Source: an uncultured Pseudomonadota bacterium (GTDB lineage: Bacteria > Myxococcota_A > UBA796 > GCA-2862545). From it: 7,505 nt of DNA. The notes under the pieces were generated by a model. It did not search any database. It was not told where the DNA came from and saw only the letters and a program-made list of their open reading frames with translations. Numbering within the stretch: the first letter of the stretch is position 1; each line of letters starts with the position of its first letter. This document shows positions 1 through 5,399 of the stretch, piece by piece. The DNA is taken from NCBI GenBank assembly GCA_937891875.1, contig CALATR010000557.1, positions 1 through 7,505 on the forward strand, written 5' to 3'. The position numbers were made by a program, and so were the translations under genes.

Positions 1-91
1 CGTAGCCCTCGCGCATCTCGAACCGCAAGGAGACCGTTGGCTCGTAGCCAGGGACCCTGCGCACCATGACCCGGAAGTCGCTCTTTTCCAT
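1..91 (-). CDS. N-terminal fragment of an unidentified protein, running off the left edge
   Basis: On the minus strand an ATG at 91-89 opens a frame with no stop to the window edge. It gives 30 residues beginning MEKSDFRVMVRRVPGYEP and continuing with an alternating hydrophobic/polar stretch (TVSLRFEMREGY) that reads like ordinary folded protein. An in-frame TAG at 103-101 lies just upstream, so the start cannot be earlier. No convincing Shine-Dalgarno sequence precedes the ATG at 91; the ATG at 67 or the GTG at 64 are alternative starts. The gene is divergent from the yqeY-like gene, with 114 bases between the two starts. Thirty residues are too few to name a family. The coding call rests on composition and on the lack of a competing frame. 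Confidence 0.42.
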   Translation of the reverse strand, partial: MEKSDFRVMVRRVPGYEPTVSLRFEMREGY

Positions 92-205
92 GGCCGGAGC
101 CTACCGCATGGGGAGCAGGCGGGCGACGCGGCTCCCTGTCGCAGCCATCACAACCGCACGTCGACACGCCCCCCACGGGAGAGTAGGGGAGCCGCCGGAG
201 GATTC

Positions 206-655
206 ATGTCACTGGTCGACGACGTCAGCGCCGAGCTCAAGACCGCCATGCGCGCCAAGGACAAGCCGCGCGTGCAGGCGCTCCGCTCGATCCGCGCCGC
301 GTTCATCGAGGAGCTCAAGACCGACGCCGCCAAGGAGAGCCTGTCCGAGGAGGAGGCGCTCACCATCCTGCGCCGGCTCGCCAAGCAGCGCCGCGAGAGC
401 ATCGAGGCCTACACGGCTGGCGAACGCCCCGACCTGGCGCAGACCGAAGAGGCCGAGCTGGTCGTCATCGAGGCCTTCCTGCCCGCGGTCGCGGACGAGG
501 CCACGACCCGTACCTGGGTGCAGCAGGCCATCGCCTCCACCGGAGCTTCTGCGCCGTCGGACCTGGGCAAGGTGATGGGCGTGCTCATGAAGAAGCACAA
601 GGGTGTCCTCGACGGAAAGCTCGCCAATCAGATCGCGCGTGAGCTGCTCTCCTAG
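206..655 (+). CDS. yqeY: GatB/YqeY domain-containing protein
   Basis: This encodes a 149-residue soluble cytoplasmic protein that is essentially a single GatB/YqeY domain, close to the usual 145-150 residue length of stand-alone YqeY. Recognisable features are the charged N-terminal helices (SLVDDVSAELKTAMRAKDK), the acidic helix with SEEEALTILRRLAKQRRES near 47-65, the EAFLP segment at 89-93, and the C-terminal signature DLGKVMGVLMKKHKG at 119-133 followed by a final helix to residue 149. The domain is homologous to the tRNA-binding tail of GatB, the amidotransferase subunit that corrects mischarged Glu-tRNA(Gln) or Asp-tRNA(Asn). Stand-alone YqeY has no settled biochemical role. The start at 206 is supported by GGAGG at 197-201, four bases upstream, which is slightly close. 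It is the first gene of a probable three-gene operon; the next start is 19 bases past its TAG. The rpsU, dnaG and rpoD neighbours often seen with yqeY are not in this window. Confidence 0.93.
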   Translation: MSLVDDVSAELKTAMRAKDKPRVQALRSIRAAFIEELKTDAAKESLSEEEALTILRRLAKQRRESIEAYTAGERPDLAQTEEAELVVIEAFLPAVADEATTRTWVQQAIASTGASAPSDLGKVMGVLMKKHKGVLDGKLANQIARELLS

Positions 656-674
656 GCGCCCGAGGGGGTGAGAG

Positions 675-1730
675 GTGCCGCACAAGCTGGTTCCGCCGAG
701 GCCGGCCTACCGATCCCGGGGCTCTGACAGCGCCGAGGGGTCGGGTGCGCCCAGCCAGGAGCTCATCGTGCGCCGGCACGAGGCCATCGGCCGGACCCAC
801 AAGCAGCGCCTGGACGACGTCGACCGCCTCGCCCGCTCCCAGCAGGAGCTCGGCGAGACCCTGTCGACCGACCTGGCCCGCCTGCAGGCCCAGGGCGAGG
901 CGGTGGAAGCGCTCGATCAGGAGGGTTCGAGCTCGATCCTGGACGCGATCGTGCGCCGCTTCACCCGCCGGCGCCAGCTGCTGGAGCGCCGCTCGGCGAC
1001 GGAGGAGCTGGTCACCCGCTACGAGGGGGTCAGTGCCCGCCTCCGTCGCGCCAGCGCGTTCACCGACGAGCTCCGACTGACCGCGCTCGAGCTGCAGGCC
1101 GAGGTCCAGGAGCTGCACGCGGACATCGACAAGGCCCAGGACGACGCGCGCACGGCCGCCCGCCGGGTGATCGCGCTGGAGCAGGCCATCGAGCAGGCGG
1201 CGTCGCTGCCCCCCGCCGAGCGGGATCGGGTGACCGACACCCTGCGCTTCGAGCTGCGCCACGAGGGGCAGAACCTCCAGCTCTTCAAGGCGCTCGGCGA
1301 GATGTGCGGCCGTCACGTGGAGCCCGCCCGCGCGCTCCGTGACACCGTGCAGCGCCTGCACGAGGAGATGCAGAGCTTCGTGCTCGCCGCGACCGGCACC
1401 GTGGACGCCGCCGGGCGTCGCATCCAGGCGCTGGGGGCCGCGGCCGACGCGCCCGTCGTGGTCGACGAGCTCCGCCGCAGCCTGGACGAGCTGCAGGACG
1501 CGATGCGCGCGACCGAGACCTACCTGACCCACACCCGCAAGCTCATCGCCCACACCCTGCCCGAGCTCTCGGCCCGGATCAGCGCCGACACCGAGGCCGA
1601 GCACATGGCGCTGGCTGCGGACGTCGCCGAGCTCGATCGCGCGCGGATCAGCGCTGCGGCGGAGCGGGAGATGCGCCTCGAGGCCCTCGCGGAGGTCGAC
1701 CGCATGCTGGATGGCGAGGGCGACAGCTGA
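675..1730 (+). CDS. Predicted all-helical coiled-coil protein, unknown function
   Basis: This is a 351-residue protein with a GTG start at 675, preceded by a G-rich Shine-Dalgarno region (AGGGGG around 663-668). Residues 1-28 are Pro/Ser/Gly-rich and probably disordered. From about residue 29 to 346 the sequence is rich in Leu, Ala, Glu, Arg and Gln with heptad-like spacing and almost no glycine or proline, which predicts long helices and coiled coils. There is a basic patch, RRFTRRR, at 94-100, and a single cysteine at 211. No signal peptide or membrane segment is visible, so it is probably cytoplasmic. A central-to-C-terminal stretch (about 180-300) loosely recalls the helical TelA/YaaN tellurite-resistance family, but I see none of that family's hallmark residues clearly enough to assign it. 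It follows yqeY by 19 bases, and its TGA overlaps an ATG at 1730, so it is probably co-transcribed with both neighbours. It may be a structural or scaffolding partner; no reaction can be proposed. Confidence 0.85.
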   Translation: MPHKLVPPRPAYRSRGSDSAEGSGAPSQELIVRRHEAIGRTHKQRLDDVDRLARSQQELGETLSTDLARLQAQGEAVEALDQEGSSSILDAIVRRFTRRRQLLERRSATEELVTRYEGVSARLRRASAFTDELRLTALELQAEVQELHADIDKAQDDARTAARRVIALEQAIEQAASLPPAERDRVTDTLRFELRHEGQNLQLFKALGEMCGRHVEPARALRDTVQRLHEEMQSFVLAATGTVDAAGRRIQALGAAADAPVVVDELRRSLDELQDAMRATETYLTHTRKLIAHTLPELSARISADTEAEHMALAADVAELDRARISAAAEREMRLEALAEVDRMLDGEGDS

Positions 1731-1776
1731 TGGGAGCGCGGGCCACAAGGCTGCGCGCACCGTCGGGGGGGCGGCG

Positions 1777-2706
1777 ATGATCCTCCCGGATGCGCGCGTC
1801 GGTCCCTACGTCCGCGCGCTCGCGGGTGGGTTGTTCGCGCTCGCACCCAACACAGACTGGCCGCCGCTCGAAGAGATCACCGCCCACCTGCGCGCCCTCG
1901 ACCCCCTCATCTCGGGCCGCCTGCTCGCCCCCGCCGAGGTCGACGAGCGGACGGGCATGCCGGCCTTCCCCTGGTTCGAGCGGGTGAACGCCGAGGCCGA
2001 GCTCGCGGCCGAGCGCCCGGAGCGCCGGGACGACGCCGATCTGTTGCGGGTGGCGCGCATGGACCGCGACCTCGCCGATCGCCTGCGCTGGCGCCGCGAT
2101 CTCCACGCTCACGTGCTCGAGCACCCGGTCTTTCCGACCAGCCGGGCCAGCGCCCGCGCCCGCCGCCTGGGCAAGCGCACCGAGGTCCTGGTCACGGTCG
2201 ACCGGGTCCTGCCCCAGGGGCTGTGGTCGCGGGTCAGCCTCGTGCTCGCCGCACCCGCTGGCACGGCCGATCTCGGCGCCGCCCGGGTCGGCTCCCAGGG
2301 ACGCATCCGGCTCGATCCAGGGCTGCTCCACCTCATCTCCCGCCACGCGGCCACGCCCCTGCTGGCCTTGCGCGCCCAGGTCGCCGCGGTCACCGAGGGC
2401 GAGGTCCGCCGGGTCTGCCGGGCCACCCTCGGACCGTTCTGGTTCCCGGGCGTCGCCCTGCCCGAGGAGGCGCCTCCGGAGCTCGGCCGGGGACTGCTCC
2501 TGCACTGCAGCCACGAGGTCGTGGCGGACGACGTCTTCCACTCGGGCAGCCGGGACGCTCTCGCCGTCGAGGACGGGCTCGCCGTGCCGGACGGACACGG
2601 CCTGGTCCGCGACCGCCGCTTCGCCGCCAGCGCGTCGGTCCGGCCCGCGCTCCAGGCGTTCTGCAGCGCCCGCGGCGTGCAGGCGGAGATCGTGCCGATC
2701 GGATGA
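1777..2706 (+). CDS. Conserved-looking hypothetical protein, third gene of the yqeY operon
   Basis: This encodes a 309-residue protein of no family that I recognise. I chose the ATG at 1777 because a run of seven G at 1765-1771 lies five bases before it. An in-frame ATG at 1711 would add 22 low-complexity residues, would overlap the previous gene, and has its nearest GGAGG 15 bases away. There is no signal peptide or membrane helix. The N-terminal third is helical and charged, with an Arg/Asp-rich stretch around residues 85-115. A beta-rich middle follows (EVLVTVDRVLP, SRVSLVLAAPAG). The C-terminal part contains the motif FWFPG at 221-225 and LLHCSHEV at about 241-248, in which His243, Cys244 and His246 are spaced closely enough to suggest a metal or redox site, though this is unproven. 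It ends with a beta-type tail, AEIVPIG. Its place 46 bases after the coiled-coil gene suggests that the two proteins work together. Confidence 0.82.
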   Translation: MILPDARVGPYVRALAGGLFALAPNTDWPPLEEITAHLRALDPLISGRLLAPAEVDERTGMPAFPWFERVNAEAELAAERPERRDDADLLRVARMDRDLADRLRWRRDLHAHVLEHPVFPTSRASARARRLGKRTEVLVTVDRVLPQGLWSRVSLVLAAPAGTADLGAARVGSQGRIRLDPGLLHLISRHAATPLLALRAQVAAVTEGEVRRVCRATLGPFWFPGVALPEEAPPELGRGLLLHCSHEVVADDVFHSGSRDALAVEDGLAVPDGHGLVRDRRFAASASVRPALQAFCSARGVQAEIVPIG

Positions 2707-2713
2707 CGCGGCA

Positions 2714-2745
2714 GACCCGTCTACCACGGGTTGCCCGCGGGTTTT
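2714..2745 (+). terminator. Probable terminator of the yqeY operon, with an alternative hairpin
   Basis: This element begins eight bases after the TGA at 2704-2706. GACCCG at 2714-2719 can pair with CGGGTT at 2738-2743 (with a G-U pair at the base), enclosing an inner CGGG/CCCG stem (2727-2730 with 2734-2737); only TTTT (2742-2745) follows. A competing hairpin, ACCCGT (2715-2720) with ACGGGT (2726-2731), uses the same 5' arm. The U-run is short, so intrinsic termination may be weak. Confidence 0.45.
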
Positions 2746-2786
2746 GGCGTACCCCTGGACCGGGGTGCTCACCGGGGGGACACATG

Positions 2787-2872
2787 CTTGACGAACCCGG
2801 TCCGCAACGGGCATGGTGACGACGTTTCATGCGGTGGCCCACGCGGCGCTTGACAGTGCCATCACAAACGGG
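2787..2872 (+). repeat. Two imperfect copies of CTTGAC-N12/13-AACGGG upstream of the lipoprotein gene
   Basis: Copy one has CTTGAC at 2787-2792, then 13 bases, then AACGGG at 2806-2811. Copy two has CTTGAC at 2849-2854, then 12 bases, then AACGGG at 2867-2872. The copies start 62 bases apart, close to six helical turns, and each is followed shortly by CATG (2812 and 2880). They may be paired regulator sites or duplicated promoter elements for the gene starting at 2934. No known regulator is recognised. Confidence 0.35.
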
Positions 2873-2878
2873 ACCACT
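2850..2878 (+). promoter_or_regulatory. Candidate promoter of the lipoprotein gene (perfect -35, poor -10)
   Basis: TTGACA at 2850-2855 is a perfect sigma-70-type -35 hexamer, standing out in very GC-rich DNA. At 17 bases of spacing the -10 position reads ACCACT (2873-2878), which matches TATAAT at only two positions. If used, this promoter would give a leader of roughly 50 bases before the GTG at 2934. The poor -10 suggests either activator dependence or a chance match. Confidence 0.3.
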
Positions 2879-2922
2879 GCATGACCCCCCGCACTGCAAG
2901 CTGTGCGACGTGAGCCGGTCCT

Positions 2923-2927
2923 GGAGG
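2923..2927 (+). promoter_or_regulatory. Ribosome binding site that fixes the lipoprotein start
   Basis: GGAGG at 2923-2927 lies six bases before the GTG at 2934, which is ideal spacing. Starting there puts a basic residue and a hydrophobic stretch directly at the N-terminus, as expected for a signal peptide. The in-frame ATG at 2829 would bury the signal behind 35 residues. Confidence 0.8.
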
Positions 2928-2933
2928 TTCCTC

Positions 2934-5276
2934 GTGAGCAAGAACGTCATCCTCGCCCTGCTGGGCATCACCGTGGTCGCCGCAACCGCCTGTGACGGCG
3001 ATCCGGCCAACCCGACCGGCGGCACCGGCGACACCGACACCGGCGACGCCCAGGCGGGCAACGCGGTCGTCGACCCCTGCAACATCGACTTCGGGGTCCT
3101 GCAGGCGGGCGAGACGGCGTCCCAGTTCACCAACGTGAACAACACCGGCCTCGGCCCGCTGACCGTGGTCGAGGTCACGACCACCGCGCCGTTCTCCAAC
3201 TCGGCCCAGCCGAACATCGACGTGGAAGCGGGCGGCCGGTACCAGTTCAACGTGCACTTCGAGCCCGGCGACACGGACTACGGTCTGTCCACCGGTGAGC
3301 TCGTCATCACAACCACGGATCCGGACGAGCCCTCCATCGTCTGCACCCTGTCCGGCTCGGTCACCGATGACGCCGACCTCGACGGCTTCACCGCCGTGGC
3401 TGCCGGCGGCTCCGACTGCGACGACACCAACCCGAACATCAACCCCGGCGTCACCGAGGTCTGGTACGACGGTGTCGACTCCGACTGCGCCGGCGACTCC
3501 GACTTCGATCAGGACGGCGACGGCTACGAGGCCTCGGTCTACTTCCCCAAGTCGGACGTCGTGAACCCCGCCACGGGCCTGCCGGGCGGCGACTGCCAGG
3601 ACGTCTACGCCCACATCAACCCGGGCATGGAAGAGGTCTGGTACGACGGCACGGACGCGGACTGCGACGGCACCAACGACTTCGACCAGGACGGCGACGG
3701 CTACCGCACCGCCGAGTTCGGCTACAACGACTGCAACGATCTCGACCCCCAGGCCAACCCGGAGGCCATCGAGGCCTTCAACGGCGCTGATGACGACTGC
3801 AACGGCCTCATCGACGACAAGGCCAGCCCGGAGCGCGCGGACCGGGTCGCCTACGGTGACGACGACGACTGGTCCGTCGGCCGCGGCATCGCGATGGACA
3901 GCCTCGACGGCGCGGGCACCCCGCCCGACATCGCCATCGGCTGCCACCTGTACGACTACAGCAGCACCTCCTCCACCACGGTGGGTGACGGTCGCGGCGC
4001 GGTCGCCATCTTCTGGGACAACGACCTGCAGGACGAGGACTTCATCTGCGGCACCGCCGGCGGCGGTGACGAGGCCGTGCTCATCGAGGGCGACGAGGCC
4101 AGCGACGAGTTTGGCTTCGAGGTCATCACGCTGCCGGACTTCAACGGCGACGGCAACCCGGACCTGGCCGCCACCGCGGTCGCGAAGGGCACCTACGCCG
4201 GCACCGTCTACCTGTTCGACGGCTCGAAGGTCTCCTCGACGACCACGGCCGCGTCTGACGCCGGCATCACCATCTCCGGTCTCGCCGAGTACCAGCTGGG
4301 CTCCGGCCTCGGCACCGGCGACATCAACGGCGACGGCCTGTCCGACATCATCATGTACGGCGGCGACCTGTCGGACAACTACACCTACGCGGCGCTGCAC
4401 TACGGCAGCACCGGCGGGCTGGGCGACTACACCTGGACCGACATCGACGCGACCTGGGCGGACAAGTGCGGTCGTGACCCGATCAGCACCTCCTACCTGC
4501 GTACCTGCGGCAAGCAGGTCACCATCTGGGTCGGCGGTGATGCGGGTGCCAAGGACGCCTACCGCAACAACGGTCACGCCCCGGCAGACTTCGACGGCGA
4601 TGGCTACGACGACTTCCTCGTCGGCGACGGCTGGTCGGACGACGGCGGCGCCGAGAACGGCGGCACCGCCTGGGCGGTCTTCGGCCGTCGCTCCAAGCAC
4701 ACCGCGGCCAACGCCGACTTCAGCGACTCCATGACCACCATCACCTCGGGCGTGGTCACCGACGCCAACGTCGGCGGTGCCGTCGGCTTCATGCCGGACA
4801 TCGACGGTGACGGTGCGGACGAGCTGCTCATCCACGATGACGATCAGGCCACCCTGTACCTGCTCATGGGCGGCTCCTACCTGCGCGAGGGCAACTTCGA
4901 CCTCGACGAGGACTCCCAGGCCATCTTCCGCGGCGTCGGCGCCTTCTCCGGCATGACCAACGCGGGTGACTGGAGCGGCGACGGCGTCGGTGACGTGGTG
5001 CTCTCCTTCGGTGACGGCGAGTCCGGCGGCAGCCTCTACATGCTCACCTCCAAGGAGTGGAACGGTGAGTACGACTTCGAGGAGGTCGCAGCCGGCAGCG
5101 TCATCGGCGACGAGTGGAACATCAGCTTCGGCCTCGGTGCGCCCATCTACACGGTCGACCTGGACGAGAACGGGACTTCCGACCTGATCATCGGCGACTA
5201 CAACTACGACAACACCGACCTGACCAGCGACGGTCCGGAGGGTGGCGTCTTCGTGTTCTACAACACGAACGAGTAG
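2934..5276 (+). CDS. Exported lipoprotein with ASH-like domain, MopE-type repeats and seven-bladed FG-GAP/VCBS propeller
   Basis: This is a 780-residue protein from a GTG start. Residues 1-19 form a signal peptide (K3, then a hydrophobic core) ending at Cys20. The lipobox-like sequence ATAC has Ala rather than Leu at -3, so lipidation is likely but not certain. A short Thr/Gly/Asp linker follows. Residues about 49-143 resemble an ASH-type, choice-of-anchor D, Ig-like domain, bracketed by Cys49 and Cys137. Residues 148-295 hold three MopE-type Asp-rich repeats with cysteine pairs 162/185, 221/244 and 267/289. Residues from about 300 carry seven FG-GAP/VCBS repeats. Their calcium-loop motifs begin near 322 (degenerate), 402 (DFNGDGNPD), 463, 552, 622, 679 and 742, which fits a closed seven-bladed beta-propeller. 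Further cysteine pairs are possible at 337/372 and 512/525. The protein is strongly acidic and probably needs calcium. It is likely a cell-surface or periplasmic adhesion or binding protein; no catalytic site is seen. It ends on a beta-strand with no C-terminal sorting tag. It has its own ribosome binding site and terminator, and codon choice is heavily C-ending (Asp mostly GAC), consistent with good expression. Confidence 0.92.
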   Translation: MSKNVILALLGITVVAATACDGDPANPTGGTGDTDTGDAQAGNAVVDPCNIDFGVLQAGETASQFTNVNNTGLGPLTVVEVTTTAPFSNSAQPNIDVEAGGRYQFNVHFEPGDTDYGLSTGELVITTTDPDEPSIVCTLSGSVTDDADLDGFTAVAAGGSDCDDTNPNINPGVTEVWYDGVDSDCAGDSDFDQDGDGYEASVYFPKSDVVNPATGLPGGDCQDVYAHINPGMEEVWYDGTDADCDGTNDFDQDGDGYRTAEFGYNDCNDLDPQANPEAIEAFNGADDDCNGLIDDKASPERADRVAYGDDDDWSVGRGIAMDSLDGAGTPPDIAIGCHLYDYSSTSSTTVGDGRGAVAIFWDNDLQDEDFICGTAGGGDEAVLIEGDEASDEFGFEVITLPDFNGDGNPDLAATAVAKGTYAGTVYLFDGSKVSSTTTAASDAGITISGLAEYQLGSGLGTGDINGDGLSDIIMYGGDLSDNYTYAALHYGSTGGLGDYTWTDIDATWADKCGRDPISTSYLRTCGKQVTIWVGGDAGAKDAYRNNGHAPADFDGDGYDDFLVGDGWSDDGGAENGGTAWAVFGRRSKHTAANADFSDSMTTITSGVVTDANVGGAVGFMPDIDGDGADELLIHDDDQATLYLLMGGSYLREGNFDLDEDSQAIFRGVGAFSGMTNAGDWSGDGVGDVVLSFGDGESGGSLYMLTSKEWNGEYDFEEVAAGSVIGDEWNISFGLGAPIYTVDLDENGTSDLIIGDYNYDNTDLTSDGPEGGVFVFYNTNE
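3375..3818 (+). repeat. Three tandem MopE-type metal-binding motif repeats within the lipoprotein
   Basis: The repeat unit is a calcium-loop-like DxDGDGY/F segment, a variable loop, then DCDD-type and NPG-xxEVWYDG-xDxDC segments. The three copies start near residues 148, 192 and 251. Cysteine spacing is 23, 23 and 22 residues. Copies 1 and 2 keep EVWYDG (Trp177, Trp236), while copy 3 has EAFNG. The domain name comes from the copper-binding protein MopE of Methylococcus, but the dense Asp pattern suggests calcium here. Copper binding should not be assumed from the name. Confidence 0.8.
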
Positions 5277-5308
5277 CAGCGAACGAGTAGCAGCGAACGA
5301 GTCGCGGC
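5267..5308 (+). repeat. Three-copy 14-base tandem repeat spanning the lipoprotein stop codon
   Basis: GAACGAGTAGCAGC occurs at 5267-5280 and identically at 5281-5294. A third copy with two changes (GAACGAGTCGCGGC) is at 5295-5308. The in-frame TAG stop of the lipoprotein gene (5274-5276) lies in copy 1. The unit is not a multiple of three, so the copies beyond the stop are untranslated in that frame. It looks like a recent slippage duplication. Confidence 0.9.
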
Positions 5309-5329
5309 AGACGCCAGCTACACGCGCGA

Positions 5330-5363
5330 AGAGGCCCGCCGGGAGTGATCCCGGCGGGCCTCT
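5330..5363. terminator. Strong hairpin terminator between convergent genes
   Basis: AGAGGCCCGCCGGGA at 5330-5344 pairs perfectly with TCCCGGCGGGCCTCT at 5349-5363, a 15-bp stem around a four-base GTGA loop. It lies 53 bases after the lipoprotein stop and 36 bases before the stop of the convergent minus-strand gene, so it can serve both. Neither side has a clean U-tract (TGTGTGT on the plus side, TTCGCG on the minus side). The loop is a stable GNRA tetraloop only in the plus-strand transcript, so its main role is probably at the lipoprotein mRNA end. Confidence 0.8.
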
Positions 5364-5399
5364 GTGTGTGTCGGACTCGCTGTTCCCGGGGAGCGCCCC

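Noticed and set aside
66..575. 169-codon plus-strand open frame overlapping yqeY
   Set aside because: Its product is Arg/Ser/Pro-rich and typical of a shifted frame; yqeY in the other frame is a clear family member.
675..1730. Assignment of the coiled-coil protein to the TelA/YaaN tellurite-resistance family
   Set aside because: The resemblance is limited to general helical composition; the diagnostic residues were not found, so no name is given.
585..1760. 391-codon minus-strand open frame opposite the coiled-coil gene
   Set aside because: It is Leu/Arg/Gly-rich with no coherent domain. It mirrors the high-GC codons of the plus-strand gene.
1711..1776. Earlier in-frame ATG start at 1711 for the third operon gene
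   Set aside because: The nearest GGAGG is 15 bases away, and the added residues are low-complexity and overlap the previous gene. The G-run before 1777 is better placed.
1648..2814. 388-codon minus-strand open frame opposite the third operon gene
   Set aside because: It has shadow composition (Gly/Arg/Ala/Pro), overlaps two plus-strand genes and the intergenic hairpins, and lacks a recognisable motif.
2835..2852. Possible sigma-54 promoter (TGGCCC...GCGCTTG)
   Set aside because: The TGGCCC half is imperfect and the required TTGC-type -12 element is not at the right spacing.
2829..2933. Earlier in-frame ATG start at 2829 for the lipoprotein
   Set aside because: It would place 35 residues before the signal peptide and has no ribosome binding site; GGAGG before the GTG at 2934 is well spaced.
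2862..4835. 657-codon open frame on the minus strand opposite the lipoprotein gene
   Set aside because: Its product is a Val/Ala/Gly/Asp-rich repetitive sequence, as expected from the complement of Asp/Gly/Thr codons. It has no independent start signal, and the plus strand carries clear protein domains.
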